64,000 bases of DNA from Paraburkholderia sabiae (GCF_030412785.1 NZ_CP125295.1:3968001-4032000); one strand, 5' to 3'; shown: positions 41,008 through 51,194, counted from the stretch's first letter. The notes: generated by a model from the letters alone, not told the origin. Made by a program: numbers and translations.

Positions 41008-42588
41008 ATGCAGATTACCGGAGACATGCTGATCGGAGCGTCCGAGGTGCGCGGCACCAAAGGCACGCTGCGCGCGTTCGACCCGGCGCACAACATGGAA
41101 ATCGAACCCGAGTTCGGTGCGGGCGGCGCGGTCGAAGTGGACCGCGCGTGCACGCTGGCCGCGCTCGCGTTCGACACCTATCGTCAAACGTCGCTCGAGA
41201 TCCGTGCGCATTTCCTCGAAACCGTCGCCGAGAACATTCTCGGCCTCGGCGATACGCTGATCGAGCGCGCTCAGGCGGAATCCGCGCTGCCGAAGGCGCG
41301 ACTCGAAGGCGAACGCGCGCGTACGGTCGGGCAGCTCAAGCTGTTCGCGTCGCTGGTGCGCGAGGGCCGCTGGCTCGCCGCGACGATCGATACCGCTCAG
41401 CCGGATCGCAAGCCGCTGCCGCGTCCCGATCTACGTTTGCAGAAAATTCCCGTTGGTCCCGTCGGCGTGTTTGGAGCAAGCAATTTCCCGCTGGCTTTTT
41501 CTGTGGCAGGCGGCGACACGGCGTCGGCGCTCGCGGCGGGTTGTCCTGTTGTCGTGAAGGCGCATCCGGCGCATCTCGGTACGTCCGAACTGGTTGGCCG
41601 CGCCATTCAAAAAGCGGTCGCCGATTGCGGCCTGCATGAAGGCGTGTTTTCGCTCGTGGTCGGCGCCGGCAACGAAATCGGCGAAGCGCTCGTCCAGCAT
41701 CCGGCCATCAAGTCGGTCGGCTTCACGGGTTCGCGCGCGGGCGGCCTCGCGCTCGTGAATCTCGCGCAGAAACGCCGCGAGCCGATTCCCGTGTTTGCCG
41801 AGATGAGCAGCGTCAATCCGTTCTTCGTGCTGCCGGGCGCGCTCGCGAAGCGCGCGGAGCAGATCGCAACGGGCTTTATCGAATCGGTGACGCTCGGCGT
41901 CGGACAGTTCTGTACGAATCCTGGTCTCGTGCTGATTCTCGACGGGCCGAACAAGCAGACTTTCATTGACGCTGCCGCGAAGGCGCTCGCGCAAAAGAGC
42001 GCGCAGACGATGCTCACGCCGGGCATCGCCAACGCTTATCAGGATGGCATTGCGCATCGTACGGAACAGCGCGGCGTGCAGAGCATCGCGCGTGGCACGT
42101 CGTCGGATGCGACCTGCGCCGCGCTGCCCGCGTTGTTCCAGACTTCCGCGATGCAATTCCTGACATCCGCCGAACTCGAAGACGAGATTTTCGGGCCGAC
42201 GTCGCTGATCGTGACGTGCAGCGATATCGACGAAATGGTGAAGGTGACCGAGTACCTCGAAGGTCAGTTGACGGCGACGCTGCAGATCGAGCCTGAAGAC
42301 TACGACATCGCGCGCCGTCTGCTACCTACGCTCGAGCGCAAAGCCGGCCGCATTCTGGCAAACGGCTTTCCGACGGGCGTCGAGGTGTCGTACGCGATGG
42401 TGCACGGCGGGCCGTTCCCGGCTACATCGGATCCGCGTGCCACGTCGGTCGGCGCGACGGCGATCGAGCGTTTCCTGCGTCCCGTCTGCTACCAGGACTT
42501 GCCCGCCGATCTGCTGCCGCAGTCGCTGCGCGACGAGAATCCGCTGAAGCTCTGGCGTCTGCGCGACGGCAAGCCGGCGCAGGCTTGA
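41008..42588 (+). CDS. 2,5-dioxovalerate (alpha-ketoglutarate semialdehyde) dehydrogenase
   Basis: Aldehyde dehydrogenase of 526 aa that oxidises alpha-ketoglutarate semialdehyde to 2-oxoglutarate, the last step of non-phosphorylative pentose and aldarate pathways. The length and start MQITGDMLIGASEV are typical of the KGSADH group. Catalytic Cys lies in VTLGVGQFCTNPGLVLI, the Glu in PVFAEMSSVNPFFVLPG and the cofactor region in KSVGFTGSRAGGLAL. CAGGAG eight bases before the ATG at 41008 supports the start. The neighbouring lactonase and arabinonate-type dehydratase agree with the role. A strong hairpin follows the gene. Confidence 0.87.
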   Translation: MQITGDMLIGASEVRGTKGTLRAFDPAHNMEIEPEFGAGGAVEVDRACTLAALAFDTYRQTSLEIRAHFLETVAENILGLGDTLIERAQAESALPKARLEGERARTVGQLKLFASLVREGRWLAATIDTAQPDRKPLPRPDLRLQKIPVGPVGVFGASNFPLAFSVAGGDTASALAAGCPVVVKAHPAHLGTSELVGRAIQKAVADCGLHEGVFSLVVGAGNEIGEALVQHPAIKSVGFTGSRAGGLALVNLAQKRREPIPVFAEMSSVNPFFVLPGALAKRAEQIATGFIESVTLGVGQFCTNPGLVLILDGPNKQTFIDAAAKALAQKSAQTMLTPGIANAYQDGIAHRTEQRGVQSIARGTSSDATCAALPALFQTSAMQFLTSAELEDEIFGPTSLIVTCSDIDEMVKVTEYLEGQLTATLQIEPEDYDIARRLLPTLERKAGRILANGFPTGVEVSYAMVHGGPFPATSDPRATSVGATAIERFLRPVCYQDLPADLLPQSLRDENPLKLWRLRDGKPAQA

Positions 42589-42650
42589 TGCGTGTAGCGC
42601 AAGCAACGTCTAAAAGAACGTAACCAACAACAACCAGTAACGACGGCAAC

Positions 42651-42686
42651 ACGCCGGGCGTCGATCGATTCGACGCCCGGCGTTTG
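42651..42686 (+). terminator. 14-bp hairpin between the dehydrogenase and lactonase genes
   Basis: ACGCCGGGCGTCGA (42651-42664) pairs perfectly with TCGACGCCCGGCGT (42670-42683) over a 5-nt loop and is followed by TTGC. The stem ends 16 bp before the lactonase start. It probably terminates or attenuates transcription leaving the dehydrogenase gene. Confidence 0.65.
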
Positions 42687-42699
42687 CACTCACAGCGCC

Positions 42700-43650
42700 A
42701 TGACCGAACCCAGCCACCTGAACACGCGCCGCTATCCCGACCCTTCCATCCGCAGTTTCGATCCACGCTTCGATGCATTGCGCCTCGCGTCGGCTTCCGT
42801 CGAATGCCTGTACCAAGGCGCGCGCTGGTCCGAAGGGCCCGTCTGGTTCGGCGACGGCCGCTATGTGCTGTGGAGCGACATCCCGAACAACCGCATCCTT
42901 AGATGGGACGAAGAGACGGGCGCGGTGACGCCGTTTCGCCGGCCGTCGAACAACGCGAACGGCAACACGCGCGATCGCGAAGGGCGGCTCGTGACCTGCG
43001 AGCATCTGACGCGGCGTGTCACACGCACCGAATACGATGGCTCGATTACCGTGCTCGCGGACACGTACCAAGGCAAGCGCTTCAATTCGCCGAACGATGT
43101 AATTGCTAAATCGGACGGCTCGATCTGGTTCACGGATCCGTCGTTCGGCATCGACAGTTTCTACGAGGGCGAGAAGCAGGAGCTTGAGTTGCCGCAAAAC
43201 GTGTATCGCGTGGACGGGCAGACGGGCGAAGTGACGATGGTGTGCGACGAAGTGATCGGACCGAACGGGCTCGCGTTTTCACCGGATGAGTCGGTGTTGT
43301 ATATCGTCGAGTCGCGTTCGAAGCCCCGTACGATCCGCGCGTTCGACGTCGCTGGCGATGGGCGCTCGCTTACCAGCAACCGCGTGCTGATCGACGCGCA
43401 GCAGGGCACGCCGGACGGCTTTCGGGTCGATATTCACGGCAACCTCTGGTGCGGCTGGGGCATGGGCACCGACGAACTCGACGGCGTGCGCGTGTTCTCG
43501 CCGCAAGGCGAAGCGCTCGGCCATATCGCGTTGCCGGAACGCTGCGCGAACGTGTGCTTCGGCGGCCGGCATCGCAATCGCCTGTTCATGGCGGCGAGTC
43601 ACGGCCTGTATTCGCTCTACGTGAACACGCAAGGCGTCCGGGGCGGCTGA
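42700..43650 (+). CDS. SMP-30/gluconolactonase-family sugar lactonase
   Basis: Six-bladed beta-propeller lactonase of 316 aa that opens sugar-acid lactones (arabinono-, xylono- or glucono-lactone). Metal-site residues fit SEGPVWFGDGRYVLWSD (Glu), RFNSPNDVIAKSDGSIWFTD (Asn; Asp) and GTPDGFRVDIHGNLWCG (Asp). No signal peptide is seen, so it is cytoplasmic. Its position beside an aldonate dehydratase and the semialdehyde dehydrogenase supports a role between a sugar dehydrogenase and the dehydratase. A hairpin lies directly before it, and the ribosome-binding site is poor. Confidence 0.85.
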   Translation: MTEPSHLNTRRYPDPSIRSFDPRFDALRLASASVECLYQGARWSEGPVWFGDGRYVLWSDIPNNRILRWDEETGAVTPFRRPSNNANGNTRDREGRLVTCEHLTRRVTRTEYDGSITVLADTYQGKRFNSPNDVIAKSDGSIWFTDPSFGIDSFYEGEKQELELPQNVYRVDGQTGEVTMVCDEVIGPNGLAFSPDESVLYIVESRSKPRTIRAFDVAGDGRSLTSNRVLIDAQQGTPDGFRVDIHGNLWCGWGMGTDELDGVRVFSPQGEALGHIALPERCANVCFGGRHRNRLFMAASHGLYSLYVNTQGVRGG

Positions 43651-43804
43651 CGTGTAGTCGGTAAAGTTGCCTAACAAGTGATCTCTCGGTGTTCTCCCTA
43701 TGTCGAACGGACGAGTCGGCAAAATCCGCTGAAATCCTTACCATAAAAGGACTTGAGGAATCTGAAAGGCTGCTCGTCCGTATATGCGCCAGGCTAGAAT
43801 TTGC

Positions 43805-43833
43805 TTGACATCATGCGCGCCCGTTCGTTATGT
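43805..43833 (+). promoter_or_regulatory. Sigma-70 promoter of the sugar-acid ABC transporter
   Basis: TTGACA (43805-43810), exact 17-bp spacer, TTATGT (43828-43833), 80 bp before the binding-protein start. A further inverted pair CGGACGAG (43708-43715) / CTCGTCCG (43773-43780) just upstream could be a regulator site. Confidence 0.6.
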
Positions 43834-43912
43834 TTCAGTCACTAGCAGCCCGTAGTGCGTCACCGCCGCATCCCGTCGGCGGACGTTCCATACCAAGAGG
43901 CGAGGAGACGAA

Positions 43913-45091
43913 ATGGCTTTTTCTGGCAAGTTGTCAGTCAGGGTAGCGGCAGTGTGCGTGGCAGTCGGTGCTGCCGTCGCAGGTTTCGCACAAACGGCAC
44001 GAGCGGCCGATCCAGTCACGCTCAATATCGTCGACGTCGCCGGCGATCTTCAATTGACGCAAAAGGGCTTCGAAGCCTTCAAGGCCAAGTACCCGAATCT
44101 CGTTTCCAACATCACTTTCACGAATGCACCCGCGCCGCAACTGCCCGGCAAGATCAAGGCAATGCAGGCAGCCGGCCGTTCGGACATCGATCTCGTTCTG
44201 ACGGGCACCGACGCGCTTGCGGCCGGTATCGAGCAAAACCTGTGGGTCAAGCTGCTGCCCGAGAACAACGCGCAGTTCCCCGGCGTGCTCGACAAGTACG
44301 CGCCCGGTCCGCGCAAGATGCAGGACCTCGCGCAGGGCTTCGGTCTTGAAGTCGCGTATATGCCCGCCGGTCCGCTGATCGAATACAACCCCGCCAAGGT
44401 CAGCGATCCGCCCAAGACGCCGGATCAACTGCTGCAATGGTGCAAGGCGCATCCGAACAAGCTGATTTATGCGCGTCCCGCGAACTCCGGTCCGGGCCGC
44501 ACGTTCCTGATGGGTCTGCCGTACGTGCTCGGCGACAAAGACCCGAAAGATCCCGTCAACGGCTGGGACAAGACCTGGGCGTTCCTCAAGCAGCTGAACG
44601 ACTGCATTCCTTACTATCCGGGCGGCACGTCGGCGGTGATGAAGGAACTGGGTGAGGGCACGCGCGACATGACGGTGACCGTGACGGGCTGGGACATCAA
44701 CCCGCGCGCGCTCGGCATCGTGCCCGCCGAATTCAAGGTGCAATCGTTCGACAACATGACGTGGGTCAACGACGCCCACTACATGGTGATTCCGAAGGGC
44801 GTGCCGAAAGAAAAGCTCGACGTGCTCTACAAGCTGATGAACTTCATGCTCGAGCCGACGCAGCAGGCCATGACCTATGACGACGGCTACTTCTATCCGG
44901 GGCCGGCCATCAAGGGCGTGACGGAAGCGCAGGCGCCCGAGCACAGCCAGGAAGTGCTGAAGAAATTCGGCCGCCCGGAATACGCGAAACTGCTGGCCGA
45001 CCGTCCGCACGTTCAGCCGCTGAGCGCCGCGGCGATGGTGGCCGCGTTCCAGAAATGGGACCGCGAAGTGGGCGCGCAAAAGACCAAGTAA
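43913..45091 (+). CDS. ABC transporter substrate-binding protein (sugar-acid importer)
   Basis: Periplasmic extracellular solute-binding protein (family 1) of 392 aa. A signal peptide is clear: MAFSGKLSVRVAAVCVAVGA through TARAA before mature DPVTLNIVDVAG. The fold features FKAKYPNLVSNITFTNAP and IDLVLTGTDALAAGIEQ match the iron/spermidine/sugar binding superfamily. The gene order binding protein, ATPase, two permeases, dehydratase suggests that it binds an aldonate or its lactone. It has its own promoter. A 152-bp gap follows before the ATPase gene. Confidence 0.85.
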   Translation: MAFSGKLSVRVAAVCVAVGAAVAGFAQTARAADPVTLNIVDVAGDLQLTQKGFEAFKAKYPNLVSNITFTNAPAPQLPGKIKAMQAAGRSDIDLVLTGTDALAAGIEQNLWVKLLPENNAQFPGVLDKYAPGPRKMQDLAQGFGLEVAYMPAGPLIEYNPAKVSDPPKTPDQLLQWCKAHPNKLIYARPANSGPGRTFLMGLPYVLGDKDPKDPVNGWDKTWAFLKQLNDCIPYYPGGTSAVMKELGEGTRDMTVTVTGWDINPRALGIVPAEFKVQSFDNMTWVNDAHYMVIPKGVPKEKLDVLYKLMNFMLEPTQQAMTYDDGYFYPGPAIKGVTEAQAPEHSQEVLKKFGRPEYAKLLADRPHVQPLSAAAMVAAFQKWDREVGAQKTK

Positions 45092-45243
45092 GGTCATCTC
45101 AACGCGTACCCGTCGCCGCGCAAAGCGGATCAGCCGATGCCACGCCTCGCGTGCGCATCGGTGCTTGTGACTGGGTTTGTGACTGGATTTGTATCGACGG
45201 GCCGCACGTCGGCGCGGCCATGCAACATCGTAGGGAAGCGATC

Positions 45244-46323
45244 ATGAAGCATCACTTTGAACAGTTGCGCCTCGAATCGGTCTGCCGCAGTTTCGTGAAT
45301 ACCGAAGGGCATTCCGTGGCTGCGTTGCAGGGCCTCGATCTGAATATCCGCCGTGGCGAATTCATCGCGCTGCTGGGGCCTTCGGGCTGCGGCAAATCGA
45401 CGGCGCTCAACTGCATTGCGGGCTTGCAGCCGCTGACGGGCGGTGGCATCTGGCTCGACGAAAAGCGTATCGACGTGCTGCCGCCCGAAAAGCGCGGCTT
45501 CGGCATGGTGTTCCAGAACTACGCGCTGTTTCCGCATATGTCCGTGCTCGACAACGTCGGCTTCGGTCTGAAGATGCGCGGCGTCGGCAAGGCGGAAACG
45601 GCGAAACGCGCACGCGAAGCACTACAACTCGTGCAACTGGTCGGTCACGAGAAGAAGCTCCCCGGCCAGCTGTCGGGCGGCCAGCAGCAGCGCGTCGCAA
45701 TTGCGCGCGCAATCGTGATCGAGCCGCCGCTCATCCTGATGGACGAGCCGCTGTCGAATCTCGACACGAAGCTGCGCATCGAAATGCGCGCCGAGATTCG
45801 CCGTATCCATACGCAACTGGATCGCGCGACCATTTATGTGACGCACGACCAGGACGAAGCGCTGTCGATGGCCGATCGCATCGTCGTGATGAAAGAAGGT
45901 GTCGTGCAGCAGGTTGCGACGCCGAAGGAAGTCTACGGACGTCCGAAGAATCTGCACGTCGCGCGCTTCATGGGCTATCGCAATGTGCTGCCGTTCACGC
46001 TCGAAGGCACGCAGGGCGAAGGCGTTGCTGTGGAAGCGAACGGCGTGCGCCTGATCGGCATGGCCATGGAAGGCTTCAATAGCAAGCGTGTATCCGTTGC
46101 CCTGCGTCCCGAAGATATGGAGCGCGCCGCGCCCGGTTCGGAAAATGCGTTCGACGCGCAGGTCACGACCGTCGAATACGGCGGCCGCGATTCGCTGATC
46201 CGCGTGAAGAGCGCGTTCGGCGAACTGTGGGCGCGCGTCGCCGGCGAGTTTGCGGAAGGCGAGCGCGTCACGCTGCGCGTGCCGCCGGCGCGTACGCTCG
46301 TCTACGACGGAGAGCCGTCATGA
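45244..46323 (+). CDS. ABC transporter ATP-binding protein (UgpC/PotA-like)
   Basis: ATPase of 359 aa energising the adjacent importer. Walker A is [11 protein letters not shown], the signature [14 protein letters not shown], and Walker [13 protein letters not shown]. The C-terminal ~110 residues form a TOBE-type regulatory domain ([16 protein letters not shown]). The true start is the ATG at 45244 ([13 protein letters not shown]); the open frame upstream is not coding. Its stop overlaps the next permease by 4 bp, giving translational coupling. Confidence 0.92.
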   Translation: MKHHFEQLRLESVCRSFVNTEGHSVAALQGLDLNIRRGEFIALLGPSGCGKSTALNCIAGLQPLTGGGIWLDEKRIDVLPPEKRGFGMVFQNYALFPHMSVLDNVGFGLKMRGVGKAETAKRAREALQLVQLVGHEKKLPGQLSGGQQQRVAIARAIVIEPPLILMDEPLSNLDTKLRIEMRAEIRRIHTQLDRATIYVTHDQDEALSMADRIVVMKEGVVQQVATPKEVYGRPKNLHVARFMGYRNVLPFTLEGTQGEGVAVEANGVRLIGMAMEGFNSKRVSVALRPEDMERAAPGSENAFDAQVTTVEYGGRDSLIRVKSAFGELWARVAGEFAEGERVTLRVPPARTLVYDGEPS

Positions 46324-47207
46324 GCACGCTGACGCCCGCTGCCGCGTCGGCGCCCGCCGCGCCGCGCGACGGCAAGGCGTGGCTCGTGTCGCCCGCCTTG
46401 CTGTTCATTCTTGCGCTGTTCGTCTATCCGTTCGCCTATGGCCTCGTGCTGTCTTTCAGCCCGATGGAAGGCGGCGGCATGTGGGCGAACTACGCGAAGT
46501 TCTTCAGCGACACGTCGATGTGGCCAACCATCATCGTCACGTTGAAGCTCGCCGTGCCCGCTACGTTGATCAATGTCGGTGTGTCGGTGCCCGTGGCGTT
46601 CGCGCTGCGGCGTCCGTCGCCGTACCAGAAGTTCGTCACAACTTTGCTCGTGATTCCCGTCACGCTCGGCACCGTGCTGATCGCCGACGGCATGCTCACG
46701 TACTTCGGTCCGAACGGCTGGTTTTCGCAGACGGTGCTCGGACTGCATCTTTATAGCGACGAAGTGCGCCTCACGCACAACTTCTGGGGCGTGTTGATTT
46801 CGCTCATCGTGTCGGGCTTTCCGTTCGCGTTTCTGCTGACGCTTTCGTACGTGACGGGTATCGATCCGACACTCGCAAGCGCTGCCGCGACGCTCGGCGC
46901 GAATCCGTGGCAGCAGTTCCGTCAGATCTATCTGCCGCTGCTATTGCCGGGGCTGACGATGGCGGCGTGTCTGTCGTTCGTGCAGGCGTTTTCGGTGTTT
47001 CCGTCGGCGGTGCTGCTGGGTGCGCCAGCGGGACCGACGCGGGTGATATCGATCGCCGCCGCCGAGGCCGCGTTCGAAAGCTACGATTATTCGATGGCTT
47101 CGGCGATCGCAATCGTGATGGGATTCGTGCAACTGGTGATCGTCGCCGCGATGCTCGGCGCGCGCCGCTTCTTCTATGTTGGACCGGCGACGGGAGGTAA
47201 GGGCTGA
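46320..47207 (+). CDS. ABC transporter permease 1 (sugar-acid importer)
   Basis: Inner-membrane permease of 295 aa with six predicted segments and the EAA-type cytoplasmic loop ASAAATLGANPWQQFRQIYL. It begins [17 protein letters not shown] after a 4-bp overlap with the ATPase gene and ends sharing one base (TGATG) with permease 2. The two permeases form the heterodimeric channel of the importer. Confidence 0.9.
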   Translation: MSTLTPAAASAPAAPRDGKAWLVSPALLFILALFVYPFAYGLVLSFSPMEGGGMWANYAKFFSDTSMWPTIIVTLKLAVPATLINVGVSVPVAFALRRPSPYQKFVTTLLVIPVTLGTVLIADGMLTYFGPNGWFSQTVLGLHLYSDEVRLTHNFWGVLISLIVSGFPFAFLLTLSYVTGIDPTLASAAATLGANPWQQFRQIYLPLLLPGLTMAACLSFVQAFSVFPSAVLLGAPAGPTRVISIAAAEAAFESYDYSMASAIAIVMGFVQLVIVAAMLGARRFFYVGPATGGKG

Positions 47208-48112
47208 TGGCATCCGATCATCAAGTCGCGCATCCGTGGCCCGCTGCGCCGCAAGGGCAAACGGTGAAATCGATGAAACCGCACGTCAGTCTGCGCGATC
47301 GCGTGTACAAGGCGCTCGTCTGGGGCGCGATGATTTTCTTCCTGCTCAATATCGTGCTGCTGATCGCGACGGTCGCGGTCAACTCGATTGCGACGCGCTG
47401 GTTCGGCACGCTGCTGCCGCAGGGCTTCACGCTGCACTGGTACGCGCAGGCATGGAGTGATTTCCAGCTCGCGTCCGTGCTGTGGGTGACGGTCGAAGTG
47501 GTCGGCGCGGTCGTACTGCTGTCCATTCTGCTGGGCGTGCCCGCCGCGTATGCGCTCGCTCGCGTGCAGTTCCGCGGCAAGCGTTTCGCGATGCTCGCGT
47601 TCCTGCTGCCGCTGATGGTGCCGCCCGTCACGTACGGCATTCCGATGGCGACCGTGATGTACAAGATCGGGCTCGCCGGCACGTTGAGCGGCGTGATACT
47701 CGCGAACCTCGTGCCCGCACTGCCGTTCGTCATTCTCGTGATGACGCCGTTCATCGAGCAGATCGATCCGAATCTCGAATCGGCGGCGCGCATCTTCGGC
47801 GCGAACACGTTCCGCTATTTCCGCTACATCCTGCTGCCGCTGCTGGTGCCGGGCATGCTTGCTGCGGGTCTGCTGGTGCTGGTGCGCACGATCGGCATGT
47901 TCGAGCTGACGTTCTTTACGGCGGGACCGGCGACGCAGACGCTCGTCGTCGCGTTGTATTACGCTGTGTTTTCAACGGGCGTGCGTGCGCCGCAATCGAT
48001 CGACGCAATGGCGATGATCTATATGGCGATCACGCTCATCTGGGTATTGATCGCGCTGCAGTTCGTGAGCCCGACGCAGATCGTGTCGCGCGTGAAGGAG
48101 CAGCGCCGGTAG
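47207..48112 (+). CDS. ABC transporter permease 2 (sugar-acid importer)
   Basis: Second permease of the importer, 301 aa, with about six membrane segments and the EAA loop [20 protein letters not shown]. The ATG shares a base with the stop of permease 1. The dehydratase gene begins 8 bp after its stop, tying transport to the metabolic step. Confidence 0.9.
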   Translation: MASDHQVAHPWPAAPQGQTVKSMKPHVSLRDRVYKALVWGAMIFFLLNIVLLIATVAVNSIATRWFGTLLPQGFTLHWYAQAWSDFQLASVLWVTVEVVGAVVLLSILLGVPAAYALARVQFRGKRFAMLAFLLPLMVPPVTYGIPMATVMYKIGLAGTLSGVILANLVPALPFVILVMTPFIEQIDPNLESAARIFGANTFRYFRYILLPLLVPGMLAAGLLVLVRTIGMFELTFFTAGPATQTLVVALYYAVFSTGVRAPQSIDAMAMIYMAITLIWVLIALQFVSPTQIVSRVKEQRR

Positions 48113-48120
48113 GAGAGGTT

Positions 48121-49881
48121 GTGTCGAACGATCAGACGAAGAAACGCAAAACCCCCGAAGAACTGCGCAGCCACCGCTGGTATGGCGTGAACGATCTGCG
48201 GTCGTTCGGCCATCGCTCGCGGACTGCGCAGATGGGCTACAGCCGTGAAGAGTACGCGGGCAAGCCGGTCATCGCGATCCTCAATACGTGGAGCGAGATG
48301 AATCCGTGCCACACGCATTTCAAGCAGCGTGTGGAAGAAGTGAAGCGCGGCATCTGGCAGGCGGGCGGCTTCCCGATCGAGCTGCCCGTGCAGACGCTGT
48401 CCGAGCCGTTCCAGAAACCGACGACGATGCTCTACCGCAACTTCCTCGCGATGGAAGCGGAAGAGACGCTGCGCTCGTATCCTGCCGATGGCGTCGTGCT
48501 GATGGGCGGTTGCGACAAGACCACGCCCGCGCTGCTGATGGGCGCGATCTCGATGGATCTGCCCACCATTTTCCTGCCCGCCGGACCGATGCTGCGCGGC
48601 AACTGGAACGGCGCGACGCTCGGCTCCGGTTCCGACACGTGGAAGTACTGGGCCGATCTGCGCGCGGGCAAGATCACGGAAGAAGACTGGCATGGCGTGG
48701 AAGGCGGCATCGCGCGCTCGCCCGGCCACTGCATGACAATGGGCACGGCCTCGACGATGACAAGCGCCGCCGAAGCGCTCGGCTTCACGCTGCCGGGTTT
48801 CGCGTCGATTCCCGCACCCGATTCGCGCCACGCGCAGATGTCCGCGAAAACGGGCATGCGTATCGTCGACATGGTGTGGGAAGACCTGAAGCCGTCGGAC
48901 ATTCTCACGGCGAAATCGATCGATAACGCCGTGACGACGTGCCTCGCGCTGTCGGGATCGACGAATGCGATCGTGCACATGATTGCGTTGGCGCGTCGCG
49001 CCGGCATCCATCTCACGCTCGACCGTTACGACAGCATTTCGCGCCACACGCCCGTGCTGGCCAACATCCGGCCGACGGGCGCGTATCTGATGGAAGACTT
49101 TTTCTACGCAGGCGGTTTGCAGGCGATGCTGGCGGAACTCGGCGACCTGATCGACCGCTCGCAGAAGACGGTGAACGGACGCACGATCGGCGAAAACCTC
49201 GAAGGCGCGCAGATTTTCAACGACGACGTGATTCGTCGCCGCGCCAATCCGCTGATGCCGGACAACGGACTTGCCGTGCTGAGAGGCAACATCGCGCCGG
49301 ATGGCGCAGTGATCAAGCCGGGCGCGGCTGAACCACACCTGCTCGTGCATACGGGCCGCGCGGTGGTGTTCAGCGACTACAACGACATGGCTGCGCGCAT
49401 CGATAGCGACGAACTCGATATCGATGAAAACTGCGTGATCGTGTTGCAGCACGCGGGCCCCGTCGGTGCGCCGGGCATGCCCGAGTGGGGCCAGTTGCCG
49501 ATCCCGCAGAAGCTGTTGAAGAAAGGCGTGCGCGACATGCTGCGCATTTCCGACGCGCGCATGAGCGGCACGAGCTATGGCGCGTGCGTGCTGCACGTGG
49601 CGCCGGAATCGTTTATCGGCGGGCCGTTTGCGCTGGTGCGCGACGGCGATCTGATCGAACTCGACGTGCCGCAGCGCAAGCTGAACGTGCTGGTATCGGA
49701 TGAAGAACTCGCGCGCCGCAAGGCCGCGTGGATCGCGCCCGCGCCGCGGTTTTCGCGTGGCTACGGCGCGATGCATCAGGTGCACGTGCTGCAGGCGGAC
49801 AAGGGTTGTGACTTCGATTTCCTGCAACGCGACGGCGCAGGCGGCGCGAGCGCTTCGACAGAAGAGCCGGAAATCCACTGA
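48121..49881 (+). CDS. IlvD/Edd-family aldonate dehydratase (L-arabinonate dehydratase-like)
   Basis: Dehydratase of 586 aa that removes water from a C5 (or C6) aldonate to a 2-keto-3-deoxy acid. The iron-sulfur cysteines are in [26 protein letters not shown] and [13 protein letters not shown], the pattern of the [2Fe-2S] pentonate dehydratases. Dihydroxyacid dehydratase IlvD proper is less likely given this pattern and the context. Translation starts at GTG 48121, supported by TAGGAGAGG seven bases upstream. The longer open frame to the left is not coding. The exact sugar acid is inferred from neighbours. Confidence 0.87.
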   Translation: MSNDQTKKRKTPEELRSHRWYGVNDLRSFGHRSRTAQMGYSREEYAGKPVIAILNTWSEMNPCHTHFKQRVEEVKRGIWQAGGFPIELPVQTLSEPFQKPTTMLYRNFLAMEAEETLRSYPADGVVLMGGCDKTTPALLMGAISMDLPTIFLPAGPMLRGNWNGATLGSGSDTWKYWADLRAGKITEEDWHGVEGGIARSPGHCMTMGTASTMTSAAEALGFTLPGFASIPAPDSRHAQMSAKTGMRIVDMVWEDLKPSDILTAKSIDNAVTTCLALSGSTNAIVHMIALARRAGIHLTLDRYDSISRHTPVLANIRPTGAYLMEDFFYAGGLQAMLAELGDLIDRSQKTVNGRTIGENLEGAQIFNDDVIRRRANPLMPDNGLAVLRGNIAPDGAVIKPGAAEPHLLVHTGRAVVFSDYNDMAARIDSDELDIDENCVIVLQHAGPVGAPGMPEWGQLPIPQKLLKKGVRDMLRISDARMSGTSYGACVLHVAPESFIGGPFALVRDGDLIELDVPQRKLNVLVSDEELARRKAAWIAPAPRFSRGYGAMHQVHVLQADKGCDFDFLQRDGAGGASASTEEPEIH

Positions 49882-49944
49882 ACGAAGAAAGGTCGGCGAG
49901 CGTATGCGAAACGTGCGCTCGCCAACTGACTTGCAGCAAAACTT

Positions 49945-50550
49945 CTATTCCCCGACGCGATACACGCGCCCCGTCTGCGCACCTTCCACACTGCGCAAAT
50001 ACGCTTGCGCCGCTTTCTTCGCATCGACGGGCTCGAAGCCGCGGAAGAACGGCGCGTAGCTGTCCATCGATTCCGTCAGCACAGTCGGACTGACGACGTT
50101 GATGCGGATGCCGCGCGGCAGTTCGATCGCCGCGCCGCGCACGAACCCTTCGAGCGCGAGATTCACGGTGGTCGCGCTGGCGCCCAGGCGGATCGGCTCG
50201 TCGGCGAGAATGCCGCTCGTCAGCGTGAACGAGCCGCCGTCGTTCATGTACTTCTGCGCGGCGAGCACGACGTTGATCTGTCCCATCAGCTTGTCGCGCA
50301 GGCCGACCCAGAATTGCTCGACGGTCATCTCGGGCAGCGGGCCGAAGTGAACCTTGCCCGTCGTCGTGACGACGCCGTCCACTTTGCCGAGCGCTTCAAA
50401 CAGCCGTTCGACACTCGCCGGGTCCGTGCTGTCGACCTGATGCGCGCCGCGCGTCGCGCCGACTTCGATCACTTCATGCCGCGCTTTGAGTTCGGTGGCG
50501 ACTGCACGGCCGAGCGTGCCCGTTGCGCCGATCACGACGATTCTGCTCAT
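49945..50550 (-). CDS. Short-chain dehydrogenase-like protein lacking the Tyr-Lys pair
   Basis: Rossmann protein of 201 aa. The cofactor motif IVVIGATGTLGRAVATEL is intact and VSPTVLTESM matches the later SDR loop. The catalytic serine region TSGILADEPIRLGASATTVN lacks the usual YxxxK: serine stands at the tyrosine position and valine at the lysine position. It may bind NAD(P) without classical SDR chemistry or act as a sensor. It is convergent with the sugar-acid cluster and has no partner gene. The family is short and widespread in Burkholderia. Confidence 0.78.
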   Translation of the reverse strand: MSRIVVIGATGTLGRAVATELKARHEVIEVGATRGAHQVDSTDPASVERLFEALGKVDGVVTTTGKVHFGPLPEMTVEQFWVGLRDKLMGQINVVLAAQKYMNDGGSFTLTSGILADEPIRLGASATTVNLALEGFVRGAAIELPRGIRINVVSPTVLTESMDSYAPFFRGFEPVDAKKAAQAYLRSVEGAQTGRVYRVGE

Positions 50551-50688
50551 CTTTCGCTCCGTGAATGGAATTGCGCCGATTGTGCCGACCGTTTGAAGCG
50601 GGAAAAAGATGCGCGCGCGACGAAATCACGAAACCGGCAGTTTCGAATCGCATGCACGTTCGTCACGCTGAAAACAATGCGCTGAAGA

Positions 50689-50722
50689 CATGTGACGCGC
50701 TCCGAAGATGACGCGTCACATG
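50689..50722. terminator. 11-bp hairpin downstream of the DUF3005-like gene
   Basis: CATGTGACGCG (50689-50699) and CGCGTCACATG (50712-50722) form a perfect 11-bp stem with a 12-nt loop, about 20 bp past the minus-strand gene's stop. No T-run follows. It is a probable terminator or 3'-end stabiliser. Confidence 0.45.
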
Positions 50723-50741
50723 ACAATCTACACACAACCGC

Positions 50742-51194
50742 TCACTTCACGCGTTCGAGCTCGATCACGCGCGTCGGCCGCTGATGGTTGAGCGCGTAGT
50801 GCATGCGGCCGCTGCGCATGCGCTCGCCGGAATGGGTGCGCGGCTCGTGAAAGCGATCTTCGAATTGCTCGACGACCTCGGGCGCGAGCATGCCCTTGTC
50901 GATCACACGATAGCCGGGCTCCAGCGCGAGCAGCAGATGGTTTCCGCCGATACGGCTGTCGAATCCCGCCAGTTCCGCAAACGGATCGTCGGGGATGCTG
51001 TTGACGAGCGACGCATTGCTCGTCGTGACTTCGTCGGGGCCGATCGGCGCGTGGCCAGCGATGCGCGCCGCTTCGTGGTTCTTGCTGTCGGTATCGACGG
51101 TGCTGTCGTGCGTGCGGTCGTTATGCATCGCGGCGTTGCGCGCGACGTCGGTTCCCGATTGCGTCGCAGGTACTTTGCGGGTGTTGAGGCTCAT
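50742..51194 (-). CDS. Hypothetical protein, DUF3005-like
   Basis: Hydrophilic protein of 150 aa starting MSLNTRKVPATQSGTDV. The central block STVDTDSKNHEAARIAGHAP followed by IGPDEVTTSNASLVNSIP looks like the DUF3005 proteins of Burkholderia, recalled from memory and not verified. No catalytic motif, signal peptide or membrane segment is visible. GGAGGG nine bases upstream fixes the ATG at 51194, though the frame is open further. The function is unknown. Confidence 0.6.
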   Translation of the reverse strand: MSLNTRKVPATQSGTDVARNAAMHNDRTHDSTVDTDSKNHEAARIAGHAPIGPDEVTTSNASLVNSIPDDPFAELAGFDSRIGGNHLLLALEPGYRVIDKGMLAPEVVEQFEDRFHEPRTHSGERMRSGRMHYALNHQRPTRVIELERVK

